Positions 33,802 through 43,148 of a DNA stretch of 64,000 bases are shown one piece after another. The notes under the pieces are model-generated. The model searched no databases, was not told the origin of the DNA, and saw nothing but the letters and a program-made list of their open reading frames with translations. This DNA is from JAUWCL01 sp964599375 (GTDB lineage Bacteria > Krumholzibacteriota > Krumholzibacteriia > Krumholzibacteriales > Krumholzibacteriaceae), in the NCBI GenBank assembly GCA_964599375.1, contig CAZREW010000003.1:186001-250000 (forward strand). Reading direction: 5' to 3'. The position numbers were made by a program, and so were the translations under genes. Each line of letters begins with the position of its first letter. Within the stretch, counting starts at the first letter, position 1.

Positions 33802-35961
33802 TTGAAGACCGAACTGAATCCACAGCAGACTCAGGCCGTCGAGACGACGGATGGTCACGTCCTCGTTCTGGCAGGAGCGGGCAGCGGCAAGACCAGGGTC
33901 CTGACAGAGAGGATCGCATTCCTGATCAGGGAAAAGAAGGTCTCTCCCGACAGGATCCTCGCCTTCACTTTCACGAACAAGGCAGCGGGGGAGATGCGCT
34001 CGCGCATAGCCAGGGCCGTAGGCGAAAGGGGGGCGCCCTCCTGGATCGGGACATTCCACGCGACGGGGCTGAGGATACTGAGGCGCGAAGCGAAGCATAT
34101 AGGGTTTAAAAACAACTTTGCAATATACGACGAAGTCGACGTGACGAGCCTGATCAAGAACATAATGAAGAAAAAGGGCTGGAAGCTAGATGAGTATCCT
34201 CCCGCCGCGATCAGAAGCCGGATATCGAGATGGAAAACAGGACTGGTACCCCCCGGCGAGGCCTTCGATAGCGCGGTGGACAGGCTCGAGGAGCTTTATG
34301 CAACTGTCTACGGGGAGTACGCGGTCCAGCTGAAGAAATGCAACGCGTTCGATTTCGATGACCTTATCGTGCGTGTCGTCGAACTGTTCTCGGCGCATCC
34401 GAAGGTCCTTGACAGGTACGCGAGGCAGTTCAAGTACGTCCTCGTGGACGAGTTCCAGGATACGAATACGATACAGATGGTGATGATAGACATGCTCGCT
34501 TCCATGCACCACAATCTCTTCGTAGTCGGTGACGATGACCAAGCGATATACGGGTGGAGGGGAGCCACGATCGAGAACATCCTTCAATTCGACAGGGTCT
34601 ATTCCGATACGCTCACGGTCAGGCTCGAGGAGAATTATCGCTCCACGAGGACGATCCTCGCCGCCTCCAACGCGGTAATAGCTAATAACGCGGGACGAAA
34701 AGGAAAGAGCCTGTGGTCCAGAAAAGACCGAGGCGAAGCGGTGAAGGTCTATCACGCGGCGGACGATCGCGGAGAGGCGGCGGCTGTCAGGGAAGCGATA
34801 ATCAAGCTGATACGCGCCGGTTACAGCCGCAACGAGATCGCGGTACTCTACAGAACGCACGCGCAATCGCGCGCGCTTGAGGCCGCGATGATGAAAGGCG
34901 GCCTGCCGTACCAGATAATAGGCGGTGTGCGTTTCTATGAAAGAAAAGAGATCAAGGACCTTCTCGCCTATCTCAAGCTGATCAGCAATCCTGACGATGA
35001 TGTGAGCTTCAGGCGCGTGCTGAACGTCCCGAAACGGGGAATCGGAGGAGTGACACTTGCCAGACTCGAGGAGGAAGCATCCGGCGAGAGTCTGCACGCG
35101 TTCATTAGAAGACCAGGTGCTCTGGATCCGCTCGGGACCGCTCAGAGGGCGAGGATCGTCGATTTCTCGAAGATGATGGCTGCGTTCGAGCTGATGTCGG
35201 CCGACCAGACTGCTCATGAACTTCTGTCGGCGGTCATCGAAAGGACCGGCTACAGGGATTACCTCAAGGAGGACCCCTCGACCACGCAGACAAGGCTGGA
35301 GAACGTCGAAGAGCTTCTCAACGAGACGCTGAGGTTCAGCTCATCGTCGGCGAACCCCGTACTCCCGGTGTTTCTCGAAGAGATAGCACTTCTCAGCGAC
35401 ATCGACGCCCTGAAGGACGAGGAGAAGGTAAGCATGATGACCCTCCACAACTCGAAGGGTCTGGAGTTCAGGGCGGTCATGATAACGGGGCTGGAAGAGG
35501 GCCTGCTTCCCCACTACTCCGCGTTCGACGATGACACCGAGCTTGAGGAGGAGCGGAGGCTGTTCTATGTGGGGATGACCAGGGCGATGGAGGAACTCTA
35601 CCTCTTCTGCGCAGCGAGCAGGATGCAGTTCGGCAGCTGGACCGGCAACAGGCCTTCAAGGTTCCTCGACGAGGTCCCCGGGGAGCACACCGAGGTGACG
35701 GGCAGCACCGTGCCGAGACGGGCTCCGTCCGGGATGGCTTCGACGGTTCCCTCGTTCGACTCTTTTATCGGGAGTTCCGAGGTAAGCCGTGAGGATTCGA
35801 GGTATCGTGTAGGCGTGACCATATATCATCCGAAGTACGGCGAGGGTAAGATAAAGAGCCTCGAGGGCTCGGGGGCGGAACTCAAGGTATCCGTTCAGTT
35901 CCCAGGATACGGGACGAAGAAGTTCCTCGCCAGCTATGCTCCGTTCACCTTCAGGCGATGA
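33802..35961 (+). CDS. UvrD/PcrA-type superfamily 1 DNA helicase
   Basis: The 719-residue helicase has all SF1A motifs: LAGAGSGKTRVLTERI (Walker A near 28), AFTFTNKAAGEM, VDEFQDTN (motif II near 217), GDDDQAIYGWRGA (motif III), LEENYRSTRTIL (IV), TLHNSKGLEF (V) and RLFYVGMTRAMEELY (VI). The C-terminal segment from about 665 (YHPKYGEGKI) is the small Tudor-like domain seen in PcrA. It unwinds DNA 3' to 5' in repair and displaces RecA or stalled polymerase. Start TTG 33802 follows GGAAGGG at a good distance. Confidence 0.95.
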   Translation: MKTELNPQQTQAVETTDGHVLVLAGAGSGKTRVLTERIAFLIREKKVSPDRILAFTFTNKAAGEMRSRIARAVGERGAPSWIGTFHATGLRILRREAKHIGFKNNFAIYDEVDVTSLIKNIMKKKGWKLDEYPPAAIRSRISRWKTGLVPPGEAFDSAVDRLEELYATVYGEYAVQLKKCNAFDFDDLIVRVVELFSAHPKVLDRYARQFKYVLVDEFQDTNTIQMVMIDMLASMHHNLFVVGDDDQAIYGWRGATIENILQFDRVYSDTLTVRLEENYRSTRTILAASNAVIANNAGRKGKSLWSRKDRGEAVKVYHAADDRGEAAAVREAIIKLIRAGYSRNEIAVLYRTHAQSRALEAAMMKGGLPYQIIGGVRFYERKEIKDLLAYLKLISNPDDDVSFRRVLNVPKRGIGGVTLARLEEEASGESLHAFIRRPGALDPLGTAQRARIVDFSKMMAAFELMSADQTAHELLSAVIERTGYRDYLKEDPSTTQTRLENVEELLNETLRFSSSSANPVLPVFLEEIALLSDIDALKDEEKVSMMTLHNSKGLEFRAVMITGLEEGLLPHYSAFDDDTELEEERRLFYVGMTRAMEELYLFCAASRMQFGSWTGNRPSRFLDEVPGEHTEVTGSTVPRRAPSGMASTVPSFDSFIGSSEVSREDSRYRVGVTIYHPKYGEGKIKSLEGSGAELKVSVQFPGYGTKKFLASYAPFTFRR

Positions 35962-35993
35962 TCTCCCCGGATGATCTTATCATAATGTGCTGG

Positions 35994-36021
35994 TTGCATC
36001 GGTGGCTATCGCTGCTATAAT
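35994..36021 (+). promoter_or_regulatory. promoter of the NYN-LOTUS gene
   Basis: TTGCAT (35994-35999) and TATAAT (36016-36021), preceded by TGC, are spaced by 16 bases. The leader then carries a nested hairpin (GGGAGC ... ACGGGG-GAGA-CCCCGT ... GCTCCC, about 36036-36076). Confidence 0.65.
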
Positions 36022-36110
36022 GTCGCAGGCGGCATGGGAGCGCTCGAGCACGGGGGAGACCCCGTTGAAGGCTCCCCGAACGAACAGGCAAACACAATGG
36101 AGATGTGATC

Positions 36111-36932
36111 ATGGCGGAAAATACCGCGACCGCGAACCTGGCTGTCTTCTGTGATTTCGAGAATATAGCTATCGGCACCCGTGAATCGAATTATGACGAA
36201 TTCGATATTGGCAAGGTGATCGAGCGACTGCTGCTCAAAGGCACTATTATCGTCAAGAAGGCTTACTGCGACTGGGAAAAGTATAAGGAATTCAAACAGC
36301 CGATGCACGAGGCGGCGTTCGAGCTGATCGAGATCCCTCATATCCGGATGACCGGGAAGAACTCTGCCGACATCCGTATGGTAGTCGATGCGCTCGATCT
36401 CTGCTATACCAAGCCGCATGTCGACACGTTCGTGATCCTTTCGGGGGATTCCGATTTTTCGCCGCTGGTCAGTAAGCTTCGGGAGAATGACAAGACCGTG
36501 ATCGGCGTAGGCGTCAAGAACTCGACCTCCAATCTGCTCGCCGCGAACTGCGATGAATTCATCTTCTATGACGATCTCGTACGCAAGGATAAGAGGCGAG
36601 TACGCACCGGCAAACGCGCCTCTGTGGCAAAGACCAAGGAAAAGCAGAAACCCAGAGCCAGGAAGGAGGATGAGCAGCTGCAGCGTGGACTGGATCTGAT
36701 CGTGGAGACCGTCGACGCGCTGATAGAAGAACGCGGTGAAGAGGAGAAGATCTGGGGATCGATGGTCAAGCAGACCCTCAAACGGCGAAAGCCCGGATTC
36801 AACGAGTCCTACTACGGGTTCCGGGGATTCAAGCAGATGCTCGAGGCTGCGGAGCGCCAGGGATTGATCGAACTCGAGCACGACGAACGCTCAGGCGGCT
36901 ACATCGTGAAAGCGGTGTACCCGGAAACGTAA
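36111..36932 (+). CDS. NYN-domain ribonuclease-like protein with LOTUS/OST-HTH domain
   Basis: The 273-residue protein has an N-terminal NYN (PIN-like) domain with the expected acidic residues: Asp15 in VFCDFENIA, Asp87 and Asp93 in NSADIRMVVDALD, and Asp113/Asp115 in ILSGDSDFSPLV. A lysine/arginine-rich linker (about 155-185) leads to a C-terminal winged-helix OST-HTH/LOTUS-like domain at about 195-270, with GFRGFKQMLEAAERQGLIEL. NYN proteins are RNases or RNA-binding relatives, and LOTUS domains bind RNA such as G-quadruplexes. The start is ATG 36111 with GGAG upstream; an in-frame GTG at 36105 is the alternative. Confidence 0.9.
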   Translation: MAENTATANLAVFCDFENIAIGTRESNYDEFDIGKVIERLLLKGTIIVKKAYCDWEKYKEFKQPMHEAAFELIEIPHIRMTGKNSADIRMVVDALDLCYTKPHVDTFVILSGDSDFSPLVSKLRENDKTVIGVGVKNSTSNLLAANCDEFIFYDDLVRKDKRRVRTGKRASVAKTKEKQKPRARKEDEQLQRGLDLIVETVDALIEERGEEEKIWGSMVKQTLKRRKPGFNESYYGFRGFKQMLEAAERQGLIELEHDERSGGYIVKAVYPET

Positions 36933-36979
36933 TTGCTGGCCCTGCTTTGAGATGTGACGTCCGTGCGAGGGTATTGCGA

Positions 36980-38728
36980 TCAGGGGTTCTCGACAAGGCC
37001 GTAATAAACGATGGTACCCAGCGAACCGACGGCGAATATATCGGTGGGGGAAGTGCCCCATACAGCGCGCAGGTGCTCGCCGGTGCCGCAATGGTCGGGG
37101 ACCCATGAATCCCCGTCGTACCGGATCACGGTGCCATATTCGCCGACAGCTATGACGTCGTCAGCCGCGAAGCCCCAGACACCGTAAAGAGATCTGGTAG
37201 TGGGAGTCTCCATCTTTTCCCATTCCGCGCCATCGAAATGCAGTACCGTGCCGTACATCCCGACTGCGAATATGTCCCGCGCGGAGCTTCCCCATATGTC
37301 CACTAGCTGGACATTGACCCCGCTTCGCATAGGTGTCCAGGTATCTCCGGCGAGGCGGAATATCCTGCCTCCGCTCCCGACGGTGAAAATATCCCCGGGC
37401 GCGGGCCCCCATACACCACGGAGCCAGTCAAGACCTGGATTCCCGACCATTGTCCATCCGGACCCGTCGAAATGGTATATCCGGCCGTAAATACCGACTC
37501 CCCAGATGTCCGTTTCGCTGAATCCCCAGAGGTCGTAGAGAGCGGTGACCGGTTCGGAGCCGGGATCGTTCCATTCCGAGCCGTCATAGATATATGTCCT
37601 GCCTCCTTCGCCCGCCGCAATCATCCAGTCCCCGTACCTGCCCCAGAGAGAGTAGAGGTCGTAGTTGGTCACCGGATTCTCCATCCTCCATACCTCGCGG
37701 TCGAAATGGAGGATCGTCCCGGTCTGGCCGGCCGCGAAGACATGCTTTCCAGCGCCGAAGACCGAGTAAAGGTGAGCGAATGTCGTGCGGGATTCGACCA
37801 GCCAGTTCCTGCCGTCGTATGTCAGGATCGCGCCGGGAGACCCGACAGCCCAGGCAGTTCCCCCGCAGGCCCAGACTGATTCGAGGAAGATGGTGTATTC
37901 ATCATTGACAACGGCCCATTCATGGCCGTTGAAGGACAACAGCGTCCCATTGTCCCCTACAGCGAATATCTCGCTGCCGGATACGCCGTGGATATCACGG
38001 AGCGGCTGCGAAGTACCGCTGCGCATAATCGTCCAGATACCGCTCGAGTAGCGGATGATATAGCCGGCAAGTCCGCAGGCATAGACATCACCCTCAGGAT
38101 CGGCCCAGACGCCCGTCAGCCATACAGAATACGGGGTCTGTATCCTTATCCAGGATGTCCCGTTGAAACGCAGGACCATGCCGTTGTTCCCGACCGCGTA
38201 GACATCGCTTCCCGATCTCCCCCATACGTCGTTTAAATCGACCGATGTCCCGCTTTCCATAGTTTCCCAGCGGGTGCCGTTGTACCTGATTATCTTCCCC
38301 GATCTTCCTACGGCAAATACGTCGCTCGAGGAAGCCCCCCAGACCGACAGTAGCTCGGCGGACACGGGTGTTGAACGTGTCGACCACTTTCCGTCGTATT
38401 CGGCGACTGTGCCGTTCTCTCCAACCGCGAACAACCGGCCCGTGCCGTCGCCCCATACACCGTTGAAGTCGAGCCCGACACCTATCGGCATTGGGAGCCA
38501 GCCATCGCCATGTGAATAGAAGGCCATGCCCGCGTCGCCTACAGCGTACGCGGTGCTGCCGCAATCGACCCATACCGACCGCAGGGTCTTTCCCGAGGCC
38601 AGGGTAGTCCATCTGAAGCTGGGGTCGGGAGGGGGTTCCTCTATGACAGAGGTAACGGGTTCATCCTTTCCGGCGCATGAAGAAAGGACCGACAGGAAGA
38701 ACAGGACAGCCGCTTTATGCGCTTTCAT
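36980..38728 (-). CDS. lipoprotein made of 14 tandem propeller-like repeats
   Basis: The 582-residue precursor has a lipoprotein signal (FLSVLSSC, Cys18). Nearly all the rest is 14 consecutive repeats of about 39 residues with the consensus SGT-x5-L-x2-VWG-x4-DVFAVG-x2-GTI-x2-YDG-x2-W, from about residue 38 to the end. Such repeats form one or two beta-propellers. Internal copies are diverged, so this is old duplication rather than recent slippage. It is a likely surface or periplasmic scaffold or binding protein with no enzyme motif. It lies on the minus strand and is convergent with the NYN gene; the 47 bases between hold nothing clear. Confidence 0.85.
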   Translation of the reverse strand: MKAHKAAVLFFLSVLSSCAGKDEPVTSVIEEPPPDPSFRWTTLASGKTLRSVWVDCGSTAYAVGDAGMAFYSHGDGWLPMPIGVGLDFNGVWGDGTGRLFAVGENGTVAEYDGKWSTRSTPVSAELLSVWGASSSDVFAVGRSGKIIRYNGTRWETMESGTSVDLNDVWGRSGSDVYAVGNNGMVLRFNGTSWIRIQTPYSVWLTGVWADPEGDVYACGLAGYIIRYSSGIWTIMRSGTSQPLRDIHGVSGSEIFAVGDNGTLLSFNGHEWAVVNDEYTIFLESVWACGGTAWAVGSPGAILTYDGRNWLVESRTTFAHLYSVFGAGKHVFAAGQTGTILHFDREVWRMENPVTNYDLYSLWGRYGDWMIAAGEGGRTYIYDGSEWNDPGSEPVTALYDLWGFSETDIWGVGIYGRIYHFDGSGWTMVGNPGLDWLRGVWGPAPGDIFTVGSGGRIFRLAGDTWTPMRSGVNVQLVDIWGSSARDIFAVGMYGTVLHFDGAEWEKMETPTTRSLYGVWGFAADDVIAVGEYGTVIRYDGDSWVPDHCGTGEHLRAVWGTSPTDIFAVGSLGTIVYYGLVENP

Positions 38729-38737
38729 ACCTGGAAA

Positions 38738-38764
38738 ATATATACGGAAGGCGTCAGAGTCAAC
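38738..38764 (-). promoter_or_regulatory. weak candidate promoter for the 14-repeat lipoprotein
   Basis: On the minus strand, TTGACT (38759-38764) is followed after 15 bases by TATATT (38738-38743). It overlaps the 3' end of lemA. The spacing is short, so confidence is low. Confidence 0.35.
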
Positions 38765-39287
38765 CTGGAAGCCCGAAGTATTCCATCGCGCCCGCTCCTG
38801 TGAACCTCGCCACGAGGTTTGCCGGGAAGGTGCTGATCGCCGTGTTGTGGATCATCACGGTATCGTTGTAGAACTGCCTGGAGAACCTGATGTCGTCCTC
38901 CAGTCTCGTGAGGTCACGCTGAAGTTTCAGGAAAATGGTGTCGGCCTTGAGATCCGGATAGGCCTCCGCCACGGCGAAGAGCGACTTTACCGCGGACTCG
39001 AGGCCTTCTTCAGCCGAGGCCTTCTCGCGGGTCGATCCTGCCCCAGCCGCGGCCGCCCTCGCGGCCGTCACCTTCTCGAGCGTCTCGCGTTCGTGCAAGG
39101 CGTAGCCGCTAACAGTATCGACCAGCCTCGGGATAAGCTCATGGCGCTTCTTTATCTGGATATCGATCTGCGAGTATGCGTTTACACACCTGTTACGCAG
39201 TGTGACGAACCTGTTGTAGGTCAGGATGATCCAGATCCCGACAGCCGCGGCGAGGGCCAGGGTTATGATGTTGGCCGGGCTCATCAT
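38760..39287 (-). CDS. LemA family protein
   Basis: The 175-residue protein has an N-terminal membrane helix (IITLALAAAVGIWIILTYNRF) followed by a helical bundle with the LemA signatures NRCVNAYSQIDIQIKKRHEL and IRFSRQFYNDTVMIHNTAIS, and the C-terminal motif MEYFGLPG. LemA proteins are of unknown function and often sit next to DUF2207/TPM-type membrane proteins, as here. ATG 39287 has AGGAAAGGA upstream. A longer reading starting inside the upstream gene (39347) is unlikely. Confidence 0.93.
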   Translation of the reverse strand: MMSPANIITLALAAAVGIWIILTYNRFVTLRNRCVNAYSQIDIQIKKRHELIPRLVDTVSGYALHERETLEKVTAARAAAAGAGSTREKASAEEGLESAVKSLFAVAEAYPDLKADTIFLKLQRDLTRLEDDIRFSRQFYNDTVMIHNTAISTFPANLVARFTGAGAMEYFGLPG

Positions 39288-39306
39288 ACCGTTTCCTTTC
39301 CTTCCG

Positions 39307-41199
39307 TCATCCGGCGCCGCTTCCGCCGCCGCCTCCTCCTCCGCCACCGCCGCCGCTGAAGCCGCCTCCAGTGGAAGTCGACGTGGTCATCGCCGAGGCT
39401 AGGCTTTCGAGGTTGCTGAGCGACGCGGACATAGCGTCCAGGGACGAGAGCCCCTCACCGATTCCGCCGGGACCGGCCGAGGCGGCATGGATGGGGTAGA
39501 ACCACGCCGCCATCGGCACGGGCGTATTGTATTCCCTAGCGACGAGCTTGAGGTTGTCTATGAGCTTGTCTGCAACGCCGAGCGCGACGGCATAGACGAG
39601 ATAGTGTTCCCAGAGGGGAAGCAATGAAGGGCCGGCGTCCTTCATCGCCGAGAAGTCGCCCATGAATCTCTTGAACGCCATCCACTTTTCGTATTCGAGT
39701 GCCGCCTCCCGCGTCCTTCTGGCAAGCGGTACGGAGAGCAAGGAACCCAGGATCACGACGAACGGCGCGAACACGAAGAGCACGGGACTCCTCAGCCCAG
39801 CGAGAAACAGGACCACGACCAGCAGCCCGCAGGCGACGGATGCAGCGATGAATATCTTGCGAGCCCTCTCGCTTTCCGGGTCGTCGATGCTGAAGTATTT
39901 CCTCTCGAAATCACTTCTCAGCTCTTTCTTGCGGCCGTCGATGAAGGCCTTGAACTTTGTCTTTGCGCCGGACTTCTTCCTGGCCCATGCCTCTATGTCA
40001 TGGCTAGTCACACTGTCGCCATCCCCTGCCTGCGTGAAGACGGTCCTCAGGACGTCCTCTTCGAATGGGATCAGCGGCCGCTGGCCCTCTGAGGGCCTGT
40101 CACTGCCGGCGAGCAGATCCCTGCCCCTTTCAGTGAGGGTATATTCGAGCCCCTTACTCGTAAAAAGAAGGATCTTTTTTTCAGTCTCCTTGATCTCGAT
40201 GTACCCGAGCCTTGCGCTCTCGATAAGGGCGGCCGCGAACGCCTTTCCCATCTCTGTGTCCCGCACGCCGCTCTGCGTCAGGATGGCGGGGAGCAGGCAT
40301 GGAGGGAGGTCCCTCGGCGGATCCCTCTCGTAGTCATGATCGTAGCCGGTGTCGTACTCCTTCCCGAACCTCAAAAAGAACCAGATATAGACGGCGATGA
40401 GGGCCAGCACGAGGAATATGCCGGCTGCGAGGGCGTATTTCATGATGCGCCGGCTGCTGGTGTATCTCTCGATCCTGCGCTGCTCGGCTTCGCGCCACTG
40501 TGCGGTGACGGCCTTCTCGTCATCGAGCAGCGACCCGTGCGACTGGCCGGAGAGCAGGGGAGCCTGCGGGAACAGGTCGGGATCGAGCAGGACCCTGAGT
40601 TCCACGAAAACGTCTCTGCGCACGCCTGAGAGCCTCACGCGGGCGCTGCTGAAGTCATCAGCGAAATCGAGGCTGCCTGGAGGGGGCTTTGAGTGAATAA
40701 AGACCTTGAACAGGCGTGGGCTGGGTCCGGGAGGGACCAGGTCGGCGGTCAATACATCGATATATTCGTGGCTGTCCCCGATGATCTTCCAGTAGAACTG
40801 GGCCGCGTCGATGTATCTCTGGACGGCGCCTTTCACTCGGTATCTTATCAGAAAACGCCTTGTAGTGTTACTTGCCGAATAAAACCACTTCACGCCTTCG
40901 TAGGGCCCCTTTCTGTATCTCTCGCTGCGCAGTTGCTCGCCCGAGTCGGTGTCCCATACGCCCTGGAACTCTACCCCGTACTTTCCGTACTGGCCGCGCG
41001 TATCCTTCTCAAGGAAGGCCCATGAGAAGGATCCGTCGAAATGGAAGGCTCTGGTTTCCTCTATCTCAGCGCTTCCGTCCGGCAGGAACATGATCCTTAG
41101 ACTTATCGATGGGTGGTCATAGCTCTTGTCTGCTCTTGCCGCCGGTGCCATAAGCAGGATCAGCAGCGCGGCAAAGGTCGCGTACAGAGGCGATCTCAT
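39307..41199 (-). CDS. DUF2207 membrane protein with glycine-rich tail
   Basis: The 630-residue protein has a signal peptide (LYATFAALLILLMAPAARA), an extracytoplasmic DUF2207 beta domain at about 25-230 (SISLRIMFLPDGSAEIEETR), a membrane helix near 255, a cytoplasmic segment with a winged-helix-like part, two more helices near 460-500, and a tail of almost pure glycine (GGGFSGGGGGGGGGGGSGAG). The tail is usual for the family. ATG 41199 follows GGAGGT. The stop is 19 bases before lemA, forming the common DUF2207-LemA pair, perhaps an envelope stress or cell-surface system of unknown mechanism. Confidence 0.9.
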   Translation of the reverse strand: MRSPLYATFAALLILLMAPAARADKSYDHPSISLRIMFLPDGSAEIEETRAFHFDGSFSWAFLEKDTRGQYGKYGVEFQGVWDTDSGEQLRSERYRKGPYEGVKWFYSASNTTRRFLIRYRVKGAVQRYIDAAQFYWKIIGDSHEYIDVLTADLVPPGPSPRLFKVFIHSKPPPGSLDFADDFSSARVRLSGVRRDVFVELRVLLDPDLFPQAPLLSGQSHGSLLDDEKAVTAQWREAEQRRIERYTSSRRIMKYALAAGIFLVLALIAVYIWFFLRFGKEYDTGYDHDYERDPPRDLPPCLLPAILTQSGVRDTEMGKAFAAALIESARLGYIEIKETEKKILLFTSKGLEYTLTERGRDLLAGSDRPSEGQRPLIPFEEDVLRTVFTQAGDGDSVTSHDIEAWARKKSGAKTKFKAFIDGRKKELRSDFERKYFSIDDPESERARKIFIAASVACGLLVVVLFLAGLRSPVLFVFAPFVVILGSLLSVPLARRTREAALEYEKWMAFKRFMGDFSAMKDAGPSLLPLWEHYLVYAVALGVADKLIDNLKLVAREYNTPVPMAAWFYPIHAASAGPGGIGEGLSSLDAMSASLSNLESLASAMTTSTSTGGGFSGGGGGGGGGGGSGAG

Positions 41200-41230
41200 C
41201 CTGACCTCCATGTCAAGTGTCCCGGCGGCA

Positions 41231-41259
41231 ATGTTATGACAGCCGCTCGATACGGTCAA
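41231..41259 (-). promoter_or_regulatory. promoter of the DUF2207-lemA operon
   Basis: On the minus strand, TTGACC (41254-41259) and TAACAT (41231-41236) are spaced by 17 bases, placing the start of transcription about 25 bases before ATG 41199. Confidence 0.55.
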
Positions 41260-41379
41260 TCCAAAGATGGCGCATATAGCCAATACACCGACGCAGGCGT
41301 GGATATTCAAGCCACGAATCGCTTTGACAGCCCGGCTCCGCTGCGGTTAGTCTCTGTCGAGAAGGAAAGAGAGGTTCGC

Positions 41380-41688
41380 TTGAAGCTGACGGACATGGAA
41401 TTCGGTGATCTCGAAGCCTTGGCCAGGATCGATCTTGGTCCCGAGGAACGCGACCGGCTCAGGCTGCAGCTGGGCAGGATCCTTGGATTCGTGAGAAAAC
41501 TGCAGGAGGTCGACGCCGGGGAGCAGGAAGAGACCGGACCGGCCTTAACAGGCCGGCTGATCACCGCCTCAGATGAACCGGGGGAATGCCTCGAAAGGGA
41601 AGAGGTCCTGGGGCAGGCCCCCGACCGTGAGGATGGATTCTTCAGGGTCCCTCCGGTGATCGACCGTGAAGGCGGTGCAGGGTCATGA
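41380..41688 (+). CDS. gatC: aspartyl/glutamyl-tRNA amidotransferase subunit C
   Basis: GatC stabilises GatA in the complex that turns Glu-tRNA(Gln) or Asp-tRNA(Asn) into the amidated forms. Read from TTG 41380 the product is 102 residues and begins KLTDMEFGDLEALARIDLGP, aligning well with the usual GatC opening. The SD AGAGAGG lies 5 bases upstream. The frame stays open upstream to 41113, but that part has no GatC similarity. The stop overlaps gatA ATG by four bases. TTGACA at 41324-41329 may be the operon's -35, with a poor -10. Confidence 0.9.
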   Translation: MKLTDMEFGDLEALARIDLGPEERDRLRLQLGRILGFVRKLQEVDAGEQEETGPALTGRLITASDEPGECLEREEVLGQAPDREDGFFRVPPVIDREGGAGS

Positions 41689-43148
41689 GCGGACTTGCCG
41701 GCAAGAGCGTCGGGGAGCTGTTGGCTCTTTACCGCAAGGGCAGGGCCAGCCCGGCCGAGGCTGTCGCTGACTGTATAGACGCGATAGATTCCCGTGACAT
41801 GGCCGTGGGTGCCTTTCTCGAGGTATTTCGTGATGAGGCGATGAGCCGGGCGGAAGAACTCGAGAACGAGGATCCGGAGAGCCTGCCCCTTTACGGTATA
41901 CCAGTCGCGGTCAAGGATAACATCTGCACGCGCGGCCTTCCGACTACATGCGCGTCGAGGATGTTGTCGGGCTATCGTCCCCCTTATGATGCCACGGCCG
42001 TAGAAAGGCTCTCTGCTGCTGGTGCAGTGTTGGTCGGGAAGACAAATATGGACGAGTTCGCGATGGGATCGTCCAGCGAGCATTCCGCTTTCCGGAGAGT
42101 GATCAACCCCTGGAACGAGGAATGCGCGCCGGGGGGCTCCAGCGGCGGATCGGCGGCCGCCGTCTCTGCCGGCATGGTCCCTGCCGCGCTCGGATCTGAC
42201 ACGGGCGGATCGATCAGGCAGCCCTCTTCCTTCTGCGGGGTGACGGGCCTGAAGGGGACATACGGGAGGATCTCGCGATACGGCCTGGTCGCGTTCGCGA
42301 GCAGCTTCGACCAGATAGGCCCTATCGCGTCTGACGCAGAAGGGTGCGCGCTTCTGATGCAGGCGCTTTCAGGTCCGGACGGGAAGGACTCCACGGCAAT
42401 CAGCGAAGACTGCCCGGACCTGCTCTGCGCTCTTGACGGCGGGCTCTCGGGGATTACTTTCGGTGTGCCTGAAGAACTGGGAGGCTGGGATCTGGACCGG
42501 GCCGCTTCTTCCGCTCTGGACGAGGCTTGCCGGGCGGTATCAGCCTTCGGCGAAGCTCCCGAGAGAGTGGCCCTTCCCGGTATGGAGACGTCGATAGCAT
42601 GCTACTACGTCATCGCGAACGCGGAGGCGTCATCCAACCTTGCGAGGTTCGACGGCGTCAGATACGGGCTCAGGGAGAGCTCAGACTCTCTCTATTCGCT
42701 CTACGCCTCTACAAGGACGGAGGGGTTCGGCGAGGAGGTGAAGCGCAGGATATTGCTCGGGACATATGTCCTTTCAGCGGGATACTATGAGGCGTATTAC
42801 GGGAAGGCTCAGTCAGTAAGGAAGATGATAAGGAAAGCGTACCGTGATGTGTTCTCAAGAATAGACCTTTTGATGCTGCCGACTACGCCGGGTCCGGCTT
42901 TCAGGCTCGGAGAGAGGCTGGACGATCCCGTCTCGATGTATCTTTCGGACATCTTCACAACGCCAGCCAACATCGCGGGGCTGCCCGCGATATCGATACC
43001 CGCGGGCCTGTCGGCCGAGGGGCTTCCCATCGGGATACAGCTTGTGGCGGGAGCGGGCAGGGAGGACCTTCTGCTGCGGGGAGCCAGGGGGCTGGAAAAG
43101 ATATTCCGCTTCAGGGAAAGGTTCGTTCCGGGCGGAGGTGAGGCCTGA
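41685..43148 (+). CDS. gatA: aspartyl/glutamyl-tRNA amidotransferase subunit A
   Basis: This is the glutaminase subunit that releases ammonia. The 487-residue amidase-signature protein has the catalytic Lys in PVAVKDNICTRG near residue 78, the cis-Ser in APGGSSGGSAAAVSAG near 150, and the nucleophile in GSDTGGSIRQPSSFCGVTGL near 170-190. Length and motifs match GatA rather than other amidases, and the gatC/gatB neighbours confirm it. It begins in the gatC stop (ATGA). Confidence 0.97.
   Translation: MSGLAGKSVGELLALYRKGRASPAEAVADCIDAIDSRDMAVGAFLEVFRDEAMSRAEELENEDPESLPLYGIPVAVKDNICTRGLPTTCASRMLSGYRPPYDATAVERLSAAGAVLVGKTNMDEFAMGSSSEHSAFRRVINPWNEECAPGGSSGGSAAAVSAGMVPAALGSDTGGSIRQPSSFCGVTGLKGTYGRISRYGLVAFASSFDQIGPIASDAEGCALLMQALSGPDGKDSTAISEDCPDLLCALDGGLSGITFGVPEELGGWDLDRAASSALDEACRAVSAFGEAPERVALPGMETSIACYYVIANAEASSNLARFDGVRYGLRESSDSLYSLYASTRTEGFGEEVKRRILLGTYVLSAGYYEAYYGKAQSVRKMIRKAYRDVFSRIDLLMLPTTPGPAFRLGERLDDPVSMYLSDIFTTPANIAGLPAISIPAGLSAEGLPIGIQLVAGAGREDLLLRGARGLEKIFRFRERFVPGGGEA

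Noticed and set aside
41113..41379. N-terminal extension of gatC back to 41113
   Set aside because: The extension overlaps the 5' end of the DUF2207 gene and its promoter and has no GatC similarity; the TTG at 41380 fits the family start.
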